Assembly (NCBI RefSeq): GCF_024703995.1
Contig: NZ_JAMXQV010000008.1
Span: forward strand, 359,672 to 423,671
DNA: 64,000 bases
Reading direction: 5' to 3'
Origin: Amycolatopsis iheyensis
GTDB taxonomy: Bacteria > Actinomycetota > Actinomycetes > Mycobacteriales > Pseudonocardiaceae
A program made the translations under genes and the position numbers. Below, one piece after another: positions 15,487-24,037 of this stretch (the stretch's first letter is position 1; each line of letters begins with the position of its first letter). The notes under the pieces are model-generated. The model was not told the DNA's origin, ran no database searches, and saw only the letters and a list, made by a program, of their open reading frames with translations.

Positions 15487-16757
15487 GACGCGACACCCGC
15501 CGCAAGGCCGGGATCCGCACCGCGGGTGTGCTGTTCCTGGTGGTGATGGGCGTGCTCGTGACGCTCTCGATCAAGGTGTACGACAAGGACTTCGTCTCCA
15601 CCGTCCCGGTGACGCTCAAGGCGGACCGCATCGGCAACCAGCTCTCGCCGGGCGGGCAGGTCAAGGCACGCGGCGTGCTCGTCGGTGAGATCCGCGAGGT
15701 CCGCGCGACGCCGTCGGGCGCCGAGATAGCGCTTGCCCTGGAGCCGGACAAGGTGGACCTGCTGCCGCGCAACGTGTCCGCGTTGCTGGTGCCGAAGACG
15801 CTCTTCGGCGAGCGGTACGTCCAGCTGTCCATTCCGGACAGCGATCGCGCCCCGCACCTGCGCTCGGGTGACGTCATCGAGCAGGACCGCTCGGCCAACG
15901 CGATCGAGCTGGAACGGGTCTTCGACAACCTGCTGCCGCTGCTCAAGGCCGTCCAGCCGCAGAAGCTCGCGACGACGCTGACCGCGGTTTCGACGGCGTT
16001 GCAAGGGCGCGGCGAGCAGCTCGGCCAGACCATCGACACGGCCGCGACCTACCTGAAGGACTTCAACCCGGACCTGCCGACGCTGACCCAGGACATCCAC
16101 GACCTGGCCACGGTTTCGAAGCTCTACGGCGACATCGCGCCCGACCTGCTCGACGCGCTCAGCGCCTCCGCCGTCACGCTCGGCACGGTCAAGGAGAAGC
16201 AGGCCGACCTCGCCGGGGTCTACCAGCAGGTGACGTCGTCGTCCCAGGAGGTCACGACGTTCCTGCAGAACAACCGCGAAAACCTGATCTCACTCGCCGC
16301 CGACAGCCGCGCGCCGCTGGAGGTCGCCGCGAAGTACTCCCCCAGCTTCGCCTGCACCATCAAGTCGCTGAGCGCCCTGAAGGACTCCATGGACAAGGTC
16401 CTCGGCGCCACCCGGAACGAGCCGGGCCTGCACGCGGACGTCACGGTGACCGCCGACAGCGGCAAGTACCTGCCCGGCAAGGACGACCCGCGCTACACCG
16501 GCGGCGGCGAACCACGCTGCTACCCCTCCGGCGTCACCCCGACCGTCGGCACCGCCGCGGCCGGCCCCGGCACCACCGCGCACCCGCTGCTCCCGGGCGG
16601 TCAGGGCGACCTCGGCGTCGCGAACTCACCGCAGGAGCAGCAGCTGCTGTCCACTCTGGTCGCGCCGTCGATCGGCGTGCCCGCCGCCCAGGTCCCGGCC
16701 TGGAGCAGCGTGCTCGTCGGGCCGCTCTACCGCGGCACGGAGGTGAAGCTCAAGTGA
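15483..16757 (+). CDS. mceA: MceA substrate-binding protein
   Basis: 424-residue Mce-family protein anchored by one N-terminal membrane helix (about residues 12-32, IRTAGVLFLVVMGVLVTLSI) with the rest outside the membrane. The MCE/MlaD beta-barrel domain lies at about 38-115 (NQLSPGGQVKARGVLVGEIREV), followed by a long helical region (about 130-300) and a C-terminal segment with two Cys (SFACTIKS and RCYPSG). Mce proteins A-F assemble into a heterohexameric tube that conducts lipids such as sterols or fatty acids to the permease. ATG overlaps the yrbEB stop by 4 nt; its own stop overlaps the mceB GTG. Confidence 0.93.
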   Translation: MRRDTRRKAGIRTAGVLFLVVMGVLVTLSIKVYDKDFVSTVPVTLKADRIGNQLSPGGQVKARGVLVGEIREVRATPSGAEIALALEPDKVDLLPRNVSALLVPKTLFGERYVQLSIPDSDRAPHLRSGDVIEQDRSANAIELERVFDNLLPLLKAVQPQKLATTLTAVSTALQGRGEQLGQTIDTAATYLKDFNPDLPTLTQDIHDLATVSKLYGDIAPDLLDALSASAVTLGTVKEKQADLAGVYQQVTSSSQEVTTFLQNNRENLISLAADSRAPLEVAAKYSPSFACTIKSLSALKDSMDKVLGATRNEPGLHADVTVTADSGKYLPGKDDPRYTGGGEPRCYPSGVTPTVGTAAAGPGTTAHPLLPGGQGDLGVANSPQEQQLLSTLVAPSIGVPAAQVPAWSSVLVGPLYRGTEVKLK

Positions 16758-17758
16758 GGAACGTCGCCTCCCCGCTCATCAAGAGCCTCGTCTTCATCGT
16801 CGTCACGGCGGTCGCGACCGTGCTGCTGGCCATTTCCATCACGAACTCCGGCGTCGGCGCGGGCGCGGGCTACTCGGCCAAGTTCCTCGACGCGACCTCG
16901 CTCAACGTCGGCGACGACGTCCGCATCTCCGGGGTGCGCGTCGGCCAGATCGAGTCACTGGACATCAGCGACCACAACCGGGCGCTCGTCGGGTTCTCGC
17001 TCGAGCAGGGGCGCCGGCTGCCCGCCGACGTGAAGGCGGTCATCAAGTACCGCAACATGGTCGGCCAGCGCTACATCGCCCTCGAACGCGGGACGACCGG
17101 CACCCGGGACCTGCTGCCCGAGGGCGGCGAGATCCCCCTCGACCGCACGACGCCCGCGCTCGACCTGACCGACCTGTTCAACGGCTTCAAACCGCTGTTC
17201 CAGGCGCTGTCGCCGAACGACGTCAACGAGCTCTCCGGCGAGATCGTCCAGGTGCTGCAGGGCGAAGGCGGCACCGTCGAGAGCCTGCTGGCCCACACCG
17301 GCTCGCTGACCACCACCCTCGCCTCGCGCGACAAGGTGATCGGCGAGGTGATCGGGAACCTCAACTCGGTGCTCAAGACCGTCAACGGCAAGGGCGACGC
17401 GCTGGCGAACCTGGTGTCCACGCTGCGGCAGCTGGTGTCCGGCCTGGCCGGCGACCGCACCGCGATCGGCGACGCCATCAGCGGGATCGGCGACCTGACG
17501 CAGTCCACGGCCGGCCTGTTCGAGCAGGCGCGCCCGCCGCTCAAGGAGAGCATCGCCGGGCTGCAGGAGGTGGCGAGCACGCTGGGCCAGAACCAGTCCG
17601 AAGTGGACAGCTTCCTGACCAACCTGCCGGTGAAGTTCACCGAGATCGGCCGGGTCGCTTCCTACGGGACGTGGATGAACTTCTTCCTCTGCCGCGCCAC
17701 GCTCGAAACCAAGCCCCAGCGCGGGGTGTTCGTCCCGACGGCGAGGTGCGACTCGTGA
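16754..17758 (+). CDS. mceB: MceB substrate-binding protein
   Basis: 334-residue Mce protein. N-terminal membrane anchor at about residues 8-28 (IKSLVFIVVTAVATVLLAIS), MCE domain at about 40-115 (SLNVGDDVRISGVRVGQIES, VKAVIKYRNMVGQRYIAL), then a long helical stretch to about residue 310 and a Cys near the end (FFLCRATLETKPQRG). GTG at 16754 overlaps the mceA stop in a GTGA; its own stop overlaps the mceC GTG the same way. One subunit of the hexameric lipid tunnel. Confidence 0.93.
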   Translation: MRNVASPLIKSLVFIVVTAVATVLLAISITNSGVGAGAGYSAKFLDATSLNVGDDVRISGVRVGQIESLDISDHNRALVGFSLEQGRRLPADVKAVIKYRNMVGQRYIALERGTTGTRDLLPEGGEIPLDRTTPALDLTDLFNGFKPLFQALSPNDVNELSGEIVQVLQGEGGTVESLLAHTGSLTTTLASRDKVIGEVIGNLNSVLKTVNGKGDALANLVSTLRQLVSGLAGDRTAIGDAISGIGDLTQSTAGLFEQARPPLKESIAGLQEVASTLGQNQSEVDSFLTNLPVKFTEIGRVASYGTWMNFFLCRATLETKPQRGVFVPTARCDS

Positions 17759-18738
17759 AGTCCTTCAAGGAGCGCAACCCGATCACCCTCGGCGTGGTCG
17801 GCAGCGTCGCGCTGGCCGCGCTGCTCACCGTCACCTTCAACTACGACAACCTGCCGATCGTCGGCGGCGGCACCCTGTACCGGGCGGAGTTCTCCGAGGC
17901 CGCCGGCCTGCAGGCGGACGACGAGGTGCGGATCGCCGGCATCAAGGTCGGCGAGGTCCGCGACGTCACCCTGGACGACGACCACGTCCTGGTGTCATTC
18001 CGGGTCAAGAACGCCTGGATCGGCGACCGGACGACGGCCGACATCAAGATCAAGACGTTGCTGGGCCGCAAATTCCTCGCGCTGAACCCCACCGGCGACG
18101 ACGTGCAGGACCCGGACCGGCCGATCCCGCGCACCCGGACCGTCACGCCCTACGACGTCACCGACGCCTTCAACGGACTGGCCGACACGGTCGGCGCGAT
18201 CGACACCAAGCAGCTCGCGGACAGCTTCACCACGCTGTCGGACACCTTCCGCAACTCCCCCGAGCACGTCCGCAGCGCGCTCGACGGCCTGTCCCAGCTG
18301 TCCAAGACGGTGTCCAGCCGGGACGGCGAGATCGCCGAACTGCTGGCCAACGCGCGCAAGCTGACCACGACGCTGGCGAACTCGAACGACGACTTCGAGA
18401 AGCTCATCGACGACGGCAACCTGCTGCTCACCGAGCTGAACAACCGCCGCGACGCGATCCACAACCTGCTGACCGGCTCGGCGCGGCTGGCCGACCAGCT
18501 GCGCGGGCTCGTCGCCGACAACAACGACCAGCTCAAGAAGGCGCTGACCGCCCTGGACCAGGTCACCGACCTGCTGCGGCGGCAGAACGACAACCTCACC
18601 AAGGGCTTGCAGCTGGCCGGGCCGTACTTCCGCGTCGTCACCAACACGACCGGCAACGGCCGGTGGATCGACGCCTACCTCTGCGGGCTGCTGCCCGAAA
18701 ACCACGACCCGTGCACCGCGCCCGGAGGTGCCAGATGA
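17755..18738 (+). CDS. mceC: MceC substrate-binding protein
   Basis: 327-residue Mce protein. Start is the GTG at 17755 (VKSFKERNPITLGVVGSVAL), overlapping the mceB stop by 4 nt; longer upstream frames would run through mceB. Membrane helix about 10-30, MCE domain about 42-120 (AGLQADDEVRIAGIKVGEVR, LLGRKFLALNPTG), then a long alpha-helical region with heptad-like leucines (LADSFTTLSDTF, LDQVTDLLRRQNDNL) and a C-terminal LCGLLPENHDPC containing two Cys. Part of the MceA-F hexamer. Confidence 0.93.
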   Translation: MKSFKERNPITLGVVGSVALAALLTVTFNYDNLPIVGGGTLYRAEFSEAAGLQADDEVRIAGIKVGEVRDVTLDDDHVLVSFRVKNAWIGDRTTADIKIKTLLGRKFLALNPTGDDVQDPDRPIPRTRTVTPYDVTDAFNGLADTVGAIDTKQLADSFTTLSDTFRNSPEHVRSALDGLSQLSKTVSSRDGEIAELLANARKLTTTLANSNDDFEKLIDDGNLLLTELNNRRDAIHNLLTGSARLADQLRGLVADNNDQLKKALTALDQVTDLLRRQNDNLTKGLQLAGPYFRVVTNTTGNGRWIDAYLCGLLPENHDPCTAPGGAR

Positions 18739-19769
18739 GCGCGCTGACCACCACCCGCGCCGGGGTCCTGACCAGCCGGTTCATCGCCGCCGCGCTGCTG
18801 CTCGCGCTCGTCGTGACCGCCGCGCTGTGGTGGGTGTTCGCCGGCAGCGGGCAGCACCACGTCACGGCGTTCTTCTCCCGCGCGGTCGGCGTCTACTCCG
18901 GCTCCGACGTCCGGGTGCTCGGCGTCCGGATCGGCCAGGTCGACACCGTCACCCCGCGCGGCGAGCAGGTCCAGGTCGACATGACGATCGACGGCTCGGT
19001 CGGCATCGCCGAGGACACCACCGTGCTGGTGATCGCGCCCAGCGTCGTCGCCGACCGCTACGTCCAGTTCGCCAAGCCGGCCCGCGGCGGGCCCCGGCTG
19101 CCGGACGGCGCGTCGATCCCGGTCGCCCGCACCGCGACCCCGGTCGAGCTCGACCAGCTCTACGCCAGCCTCGACACGCTGTCGAAGGCACTCGGCCCGA
19201 ACGGGGCGAACTCCCAGGGCGCGCTGTCGGACCTGCTCAAGACCGGCGCGCAGAACCTGCAGGGCAACGGGCAGGCGTTCAACGACAGCGTCCGCAACTT
19301 CGCGCAGCTGGCCCGGACCCTGGCGGGCAACTCGAGCGACCTGTTCGGCACCGTCGACGAGCTGCAGCGGTTCACGACCATGCTGGCCACCAACGACCAG
19401 CAGGTCAGCGGGGTCAACCAGCAGCTGTCGCAGATCTCGGGCACGCTGGCCGCCAACAGCGGCGAGCTGAAGCACGCGCTGAACAGCCTCGGCCAGGCGC
19501 TCGGCGACGTCCAGGCGTTCATCCGCGACAACCGCACCGCACTGAAGTCCAATGTGGACAACCTGGTCGTGACGACCCGGACGCTCGTCGAGCAGCGCCA
19601 GTCGCTGGCCGAGACGCTCGACGGGGTGCCGCTGGCCGTCACGAACGTGCTCAACGCGATCGACCCGGACACCGGCGCCCTGCGCGGCCGCGACAACGTC
19701 CTCGAGTACTACCCGCCGACGCCGCTGCCGATGACCGGTGACGTCTACACCAACGGGGGTGGGCGATGA
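18735..19769 (+). CDS. mceD: MceD substrate-binding protein
   Basis: 344-residue Mce protein. ATG at 18735 overlaps the mceC stop (ATGA). Membrane helix at about 15-36 (FIAAALLLALVVTAALWWVF), MCE domain about 45-120 (VGVYSGSDVRVLGVRIGQVD, APSVVADRYVQFAKP), then a long helical region with repeated N/Q-rich segments (ATNDQQVSGVNQQLSQIS) and a short Pro/Gly-rich tail. No cysteine pair at the C-terminus, unlike MceA and MceC. Stop overlaps the mceE start by 4 nt. Confidence 0.93.
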   Translation: MSALTTTRAGVLTSRFIAAALLLALVVTAALWWVFAGSGQHHVTAFFSRAVGVYSGSDVRVLGVRIGQVDTVTPRGEQVQVDMTIDGSVGIAEDTTVLVIAPSVVADRYVQFAKPARGGPRLPDGASIPVARTATPVELDQLYASLDTLSKALGPNGANSQGALSDLLKTGAQNLQGNGQAFNDSVRNFAQLARTLAGNSSDLFGTVDELQRFTTMLATNDQQVSGVNQQLSQISGTLAANSGELKHALNSLGQALGDVQAFIRDNRTALKSNVDNLVVTTRTLVEQRQSLAETLDGVPLAVTNVLNAIDPDTGALRGRDNVLEYYPPTPLPMTGDVYTNGGGR

Positions 19770-20824
19770 AGCGGGTCCTCGCCGCCGTGAGCGTCGGCTG
19801 CCTGCTGCTCGCGGGCTGCTCTTCGGGTGAGTTCAAGGGCGTCTACGACCTGCCGCTGCCCGGCGGCGCCGACCTCGGCGACCACCCGTACGCGGTGACC
19901 GCGCAGTTCGCCGACGTCCTCGACCTGGTGCCGCAGGCCGCGGTGAAGGTCGGCGACGTCCCGGTCGGGCGGGTGCGGGAGATCCGGCTCGGCGCCGACG
20001 GGTGGACGGCCGAAGCCGTGCTGGACGTCAACGGCGACGTCGTGCTGCCCGCCGACGCCATCGCGCGGCTGCGTCAGTCCAGCCTCCTCGGCGAGAAGTT
20101 CGTCGAGCTGGCCCCGCCGGACGGCGAAGCGGCGAGCGCCGGCCCCCGGCTCGCCAACGACGCGACGATCCCGGTGTCGCGCACCAACCGCAACCCCGAG
20201 TTCGAGGAGATCTTCGGCGCCCTTTCGCTGCTGCTCAACGGCGGCGGGATCGGCCAGCTGCAGACGATCAACCAAGAGCTGTCGAAGGTGATGGACGGCA
20301 ACGAGGAGCAGATCCGCTCGTTCCTGTCCGGGGTCAACACGCTGATGACCGACCTGGACAGCCACCGCTCGGACATCACCGAGGCGCTCGACGGGCTCAA
20401 CCGGCTGTCCGCGACGCTCGCGAACCGGCACGAACAGGTGGCCGGCGCGCTGACCGACCTCACGCCGGGGTTGCAGAGCCTGAGCGAGCAGCGCACCCAG
20501 CTCGTCTCGATGCTGCAGTCGCTCGACCGGCTTTCGACCGTGGCCACCGACGTCGTGAACCGCAGCCGCGACGACATGGTCGCGGACCTGCGCGCGCTCG
20601 CCCCCATCCTGGGCAGCCTGGCCGACGCGGAGGACTCGCTGCCGAAGTCGCTGCAGATGCTGCCGACGTTCCCGTTCCCCGACTCGGTGCTGCCGGCGAT
20701 CAAGGGCGACTACGTCAACGTGTACACGTCGATGATCCCGGCGGCCGGAGTGCCGTTGCCGCCGCCCGGCGAAGGCGTCCCGCCCGGGCTGCCGACGCTC
20801 CCGCTCGGTTCGGGAGGCCAGTGA
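19766..20824 (+). CDS. mceE: MceE lipoprotein, substrate-binding subunit
   Basis: 352-residue Mce protein that is the lipoprotein member of the set: type II signal peptide MKRVLAAVSVGCLLLAGCSS with lipobox LLAGC and lipidated Cys 18, instead of the transmembrane anchor of the other subunits. MCE domain about 40-125 (VPQAAVKVGDVPVGRVREIR, SSLLGEKFVELAPP), helical region to about 300, then a Pro/Gly-rich C-terminus (PLPPPGEGVPPGLPTLPLG). ATG overlaps the mceD stop by 4 nt. Conservation of the lipoprotein at the E position fits the actinobacterial Mce architecture. Confidence 0.93.
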   Translation: MKRVLAAVSVGCLLLAGCSSGEFKGVYDLPLPGGADLGDHPYAVTAQFADVLDLVPQAAVKVGDVPVGRVREIRLGADGWTAEAVLDVNGDVVLPADAIARLRQSSLLGEKFVELAPPDGEAASAGPRLANDATIPVSRTNRNPEFEEIFGALSLLLNGGGIGQLQTINQELSKVMDGNEEQIRSFLSGVNTLMTDLDSHRSDITEALDGLNRLSATLANRHEQVAGALTDLTPGLQSLSEQRTQLVSMLQSLDRLSTVATDVVNRSRDDMVADLRALAPILGSLADAEDSLPKSLQMLPTFPFPDSVLPAIKGDYVNVYTSMIPAAGVPLPPPGEGVPPGLPTLPLGSGGQ

Positions 20825-22023
20825 TGCTGACCCGGAGGGTGCGGATCCAGGTGGTCGCGTTCGTCGTGATCGCCCTGGCCACGACGGCGTTCGTCGGGGC
20901 GAACTACGCCGGGCTCGGCCGGTTGTTCGGCTCGGGCAGCTACACGGTGAAGCTCGAACTCGCCGAAGGCGGCGGGTTGTTCACCAACGGCGAGGTGACC
21001 TACCGCGGCGTCGCCGTCGGCCGGGTCGGCGAGCTGCGGCTCACCACCACCGGCACCGAGGCCGACCTGCTGATCGACGACGGCGCCCCGCCCATCCCGG
21101 CGAACTCCGCGGCGGTGGTGGCGAACCGGTCGGCGGTCGGCGAGCAGTACGTCGACCTGCAGCCACGCACGGCCGACGCGCCGTACCTCGAAGCGGGCTC
21201 GGTCATCCAGCGCGAGTCGACGACGTTGCCGTTGCCGGTGAACAACCTGCTGACCGACCTGGACTCGTTCACCGCGTCGGTGCCGACGCAGGACCTGCGC
21301 ACGGTGGTCGACGAGCTCGACGACGCGCTGCGGGGCGCGGGCCCGGACCTGCAGACGCTGATGGACTCGGCGACGACGTTCACCCACGAGGCGAGCGCGA
21401 ACCTGCCGCAGACGTCGAAGCTGATCGGCGACGGCGCGACGGTGCTGCGGACCCAGGTCGACTCGTCGTCGGAGTGGCGCTCGTTCAGCGGCAACGCCCG
21501 GATCTTCGCGCAGCAGCTGGCCAGCTCCGACGGCGACCTGCGGCGGCTCATCGCGACCGCTCCGCCGGCGGCGACCGAGCTTTCGTCGCTGCTGAAGGAG
21601 AACGACCCCGGCCTGCCGATCCTGCTGGCCAACCTGCTCACGACGGCGCGGGTGTTCGGCACCCGCACGGCGGCGGAGGAGACGCTGCTGGCGAACGTGC
21701 CGCGCGCGGTCGGGGGCGTCGGGTCGGCGCTGACCACGAAGGGCGACGCCCTGCGGATGGAGCTGGTGCTGAACTTCGACAACCCGCCGCCGTGCGTGCA
21801 GGGCTACGGGAGCACGCCGCACCGGCCGACCGATGACGTTTCGCCGTTGCCGCTCAACACCGGCGCGGCCTGCACGCTGCCGTACGGCAGCGAGAGTTCG
21901 GTGCGCGGCTCGCAGAACGCGCCGCACCCCCCGGTCCCGGCCCCGGCACTGCCGCCCGGCCTGACCGGACTCGACGGGCAGGCGACGTCGACGAGTCTCG
22001 AGGAGATGCTGTGGCTGCGGTGA
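20824..22023 (+). CDS. mceF: MceF substrate-binding protein
   Basis: 399-residue last Mce subunit. Membrane helix about 8-28 (IQVVAFVVIALATTAFVGAN), MCE domain about 38-115 (GGLFTNGEVTYRGVAVGRVG, RSAVGEQYVDLQPR), helical region to about 320, and a proline-rich C-terminal tail (NAPHPPVPAPALPPG) ending SLEEMLWLR. The ATG at 20824 overlaps the last base of the mceE stop (TGATG); an in-frame GTG at 20821 is an equally coupled alternative that would add one residue. Confidence 0.92.
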   Translation: MLTRRVRIQVVAFVVIALATTAFVGANYAGLGRLFGSGSYTVKLELAEGGGLFTNGEVTYRGVAVGRVGELRLTTTGTEADLLIDDGAPPIPANSAAVVANRSAVGEQYVDLQPRTADAPYLEAGSVIQRESTTLPLPVNNLLTDLDSFTASVPTQDLRTVVDELDDALRGAGPDLQTLMDSATTFTHEASANLPQTSKLIGDGATVLRTQVDSSSEWRSFSGNARIFAQQLASSDGDLRRLIATAPPAATELSSLLKENDPGLPILLANLLTTARVFGTRTAAEETLLANVPRAVGGVGSALTTKGDALRMELVLNFDNPPPCVQGYGSTPHRPTDDVSPLPLNTGAACTLPYGSESSVRGSQNAPHPPVPAPALPPGLTGLDGQATSTSLEEMLWLR

Positions 22024-22514
22024 AGTACGGCGCGATGGCGGTCGCGGTGGCCGCCGCGGTGTTCGCGGGCTGGTCGGGCTACTCGTGGTACGCGGCGTCG
22101 CACGACTCGGCGCTCACGTACGGCGTCGCGCGCGACGAAGCCCTGACGAGCGGCCGGACGCTGGTGGCGGAGCTGACCAGCCTGGACTACCACGACGTGA
22201 ACGGCGGCTTGGGGCGCTGGCTGTCGGCCTCGACGGGTCCGCTGCACGACCAGCTGGCCCGCACGGACGACACGACGAAGAAGACCCTGACGTCGAACGC
22301 GACGGTGGCGACGGGCCGCGTCCTCGACGCGGCGCTGAGCGAGCTGGACGAGCACGCCGGGACCGCGAAGATGCTCGCGTCGGTGGAGATCACGATGGCC
22401 AAGCAGGGCACGTCCCCGGCGGTGAAGCGCAACCGCTTCGCGGCGGCCCTCTCGCGGACGCCCGACGGGTGGAAGCTCAGCGCGCTGGACCAGCTGCCGG
22501 TGGGTGCCCGATGA
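22011..22514 (+). CDS. Mce-associated membrane protein 1
   Basis: 167-residue small protein of the Mce-associated (Mas) type: short cytoplasmic start, one membrane helix (about 5-27, YGAMAVAVAAAVFAGWSGYS), and an extracytoplasmic NTF2-like alpha+beta domain (SLDYHDVNGGLGRWLSASTG, VKRNRFAAALSRTPDGWKLS). The GTG at 22011 has GAGGAG five bases upstream; a GTG at 22020 in the same frame overlaps the mceF stop. Mas proteins are thought to stabilise Mce complexes (as OmamA and Rv0199 do in mycobacteria). Ends with an ATGA overlap into the next gene. Confidence 0.88.
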   Translation: MAAVKYGAMAVAVAAAVFAGWSGYSWYAASHDSALTYGVARDEALTSGRTLVAELTSLDYHDVNGGLGRWLSASTGPLHDQLARTDDTTKKTLTSNATVATGRVLDAALSELDEHAGTAKMLASVEITMAKQGTSPAVKRNRFAAALSRTPDGWKLSALDQLPVGAR

Positions 22515-23293
22515 GCCGCGCGGTGTCGGAGGACCAGGAGACGGTGGCCGAGGTCGAGACGGCCGACGGCTCGGCCCGGCCCGAAACCGGCAGCCACCCG
22601 GCCCCGGCCGAGGTCGCCGCCGATGAGACCGAGCAGGCTGCCGCGGGTTCGACCAGCTCGACCGAGCGCGACGCCGCCCGCACCCCCGAGGCTCCCGAGG
22701 CTCCCGAGGCTCCCGAGGCGGCACTTTCACGTGAAAGTGCCGCCTCGGAAGAGCCAGAGCTGCACTTTCACGTGAAGGTGCAGCGTCCTGCCTGGCTCCG
22801 CCTGCCTGCCCTGCTCCTGGCCGCCGCCCTGGTCCTGACCGGCGCCGGTGTCTGGTTCACCCTCGAAGCCCGCGCCACCTCGGGCAACCCCGCCGCCGGC
22901 AACGTCGCGCTCACCGATGTCGGCGCCACCGCCGACGTCACCTCCGCGATCACCCTCGCGATGAACCGGATCTTCTCCTATTCCTACGACAAGACCGACG
23001 TCACCGAAAAGGCCGCCGCCGGGGTGCTGCGCGGATCCGCGAAGGATTCCTACGACAAGCTCTTCGCCGAAGTCCGGCAGAAAGCACCCGAACAGAAACT
23101 CGTGCTCACTTCGCGCGTTTCGGCGATCGCCGTGCAGGAACTCCGGAATGGTCACGCGCGGTTACTCGTCTTTCTCGATCAATCAGCCGTACGGGCCGAC
23201 AACAATGCGACCGACAGTGCCGCGGCACAGCTTTCCGTGACCGCGGAACACACGGGTGACGGCTGGGTCGTCACCGAACTCGAACCGCGCTGA
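22511..23293 (+). CDS. Mce-associated membrane protein 2 with repeat-derived linker
   Basis: 260-residue protein: a long charged cytoplasmic N-terminus (1-92), a membrane helix at about 96-117 (LPALLLAAALVLTGAGVWFT) and an extracytoplasmic domain (NVALTDVGATADVTSAITLA... DSAAAQLSVTAEHTGDGWV) typical of Mas proteins. The linker contains four PEA units (encoded by near-identical CTCCCGAGG repeats) followed by residues encoded by two palindromes, a perfect 36-bp one at 22713-22748 and a 20-bp one at 22762-22781, which give LSRESAASEEPELHFHVKV. The linker looks like inserted or expanded DNA that stayed in frame. Last gene of the mce operon. Confidence 0.86.
   Translation: MSRAVSEDQETVAEVETADGSARPETGSHPAPAEVAADETEQAAAGSTSSTERDAARTPEAPEAPEAPEAALSRESAASEEPELHFHVKVQRPAWLRLPALLLAAALVLTGAGVWFTLEARATSGNPAAGNVALTDVGATADVTSAITLAMNRIFSYSYDKTDVTEKAAAGVLRGSAKDSYDKLFAEVRQKAPEQKLVLTSRVSAIAVQELRNGHARLLVFLDQSAVRADNNATDSAAAQLSVTAEHTGDGWVVTELEPR
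22713..22781. repeat. Palindromic repeats of family C (GCACTTTCACGTGAAAGTGC) inside a coding region
   Basis: Positions 22713-22748 form a perfect 36-bp palindrome whose centre is GCACTTTCACGTGAAAGTGC (22721-22740) and whose outer arms are CCGAGGCG/CGCCTCGG. A second copy, GCACTTTCACGTGAAGGTGC at 22762-22781, has a single mismatch pair. Both are read through in frame by the Mce-associated gene. Confidence 0.9.
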
Positions 23294-23346
23294 ACCGTTT
23301 CCGGGAGCACCCGGGAACGGATGGGAAACGCACAAGGAGGACAACC

Positions 23347-23997
23347 ATGTCCGTGGCAACGCAGCTGAGGAGACTGGCCGTGCTCACATCGGCGGCGGCA
23401 CTCACCCTCACCGGGGTCGCGGTGACACCGGCGTCGGCCGACGTCATCCCGATCCCCGTGTCCTACAAGGTCACCGGCAGCACCACGGTGAAGAAGACCG
23501 GCAGCGCCATGAAGCTCGGCCCCGGCTCGCTCAAGGGCAACCTGCTGATCGACGACCAGACCGGCTCGGTCGGCCTGAGCGCGGACCTGGCGCTGCCGCC
23601 GTCGCAGGCCGACATTTCCCTGCTGTCGGGCATCTTCCGGATCAAGGCGAAGGTCAAGGTGACCCCGCTCGGGCCGGCCACCGGCACCATCGCCGACGGC
23701 GACCTGGTCACGCACGCCAAGGCCAACATGGAGATCTACGACATCTGGGCCGGCCCGATCATCCCGGTGATCCCGCTGCCGACCGTGCCGGGCAGCTGCA
23801 AGACGAAGACCCCGCTCGACCTGACGCTGTCCGCGCACGACATCGACATCACCGCGCCGGCCATCACCGTGACCGGCACCTACACCATCCCCGAGTTCAG
23901 CAACTGCTTCATCGCCGACATTGCCCTCGGCGCCCTGGTTTCGGGGCCGGGCAACACGATTTCGCTCGACCTGGCCAGCGACGCCGCCTTGAAGTGA
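23347..23997 (+). CDS. Secreted protein of unknown function (C-terminal domain shared with 26065-27480 product)
   Basis: 216-residue protein with a cleavable signal peptide (residues 1-32, ending VTPASADVIP) and no membrane segment afterwards. An AAGGAGG precedes the ATG. The mature part is predicted beta-rich (VSYKVTGSTTVKKTGSAMKL). Its second half, GSCKTKTPLDLTLSAHD... IPEFSNCFIADIALGALVSG PGNT, aligns by eye with the C-terminus of the product of 26065-27480 (GCVTKEPVKLTLTGPYD ... FTGCGAGG ... LTGMSSGPGN), with two shared Cys. It lies 53 bases after the mce operon and may be its secreted partner. No known function. Confidence 0.75.
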   Translation: MSVATQLRRLAVLTSAAALTLTGVAVTPASADVIPIPVSYKVTGSTTVKKTGSAMKLGPGSLKGNLLIDDQTGSVGLSADLALPPSQADISLLSGIFRIKAKVKVTPLGPATGTIADGDLVTHAKANMEIYDIWAGPIIPVIPLPTVPGSCKTKTPLDLTLSAHDIDITAPAITVTGTYTIPEFSNCFIADIALGALVSGPGNTISLDLASDAALK

Positions 23998-24002
23998 CGC
24001 AC

Positions 24003-24032
24003 GCGGGTGGCGGGCCGGTGCCCGCCACCCGC
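24003..24032. terminator. Bidirectional hairpin between convergent genes
   Basis: GCGGGTGGCGGGC (24003-24015), loop CGGT and GCCCGCCACCCGC (24020-24032) form a perfect 13-bp GC stem between the convergent stops at 23997 and 24038. There is no T-run, but GC-rich hairpins of this kind are usual ends of actinomycete transcripts. Confidence 0.75.
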
Positions 24033-24037
24033 CCGGG

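Noticed and set aside
13837..23293. An Mce ATPase gene within the mce operon
   Set aside because: No Walker-type ABC ATPase is present; the ATPase is expected elsewhere in the genome.
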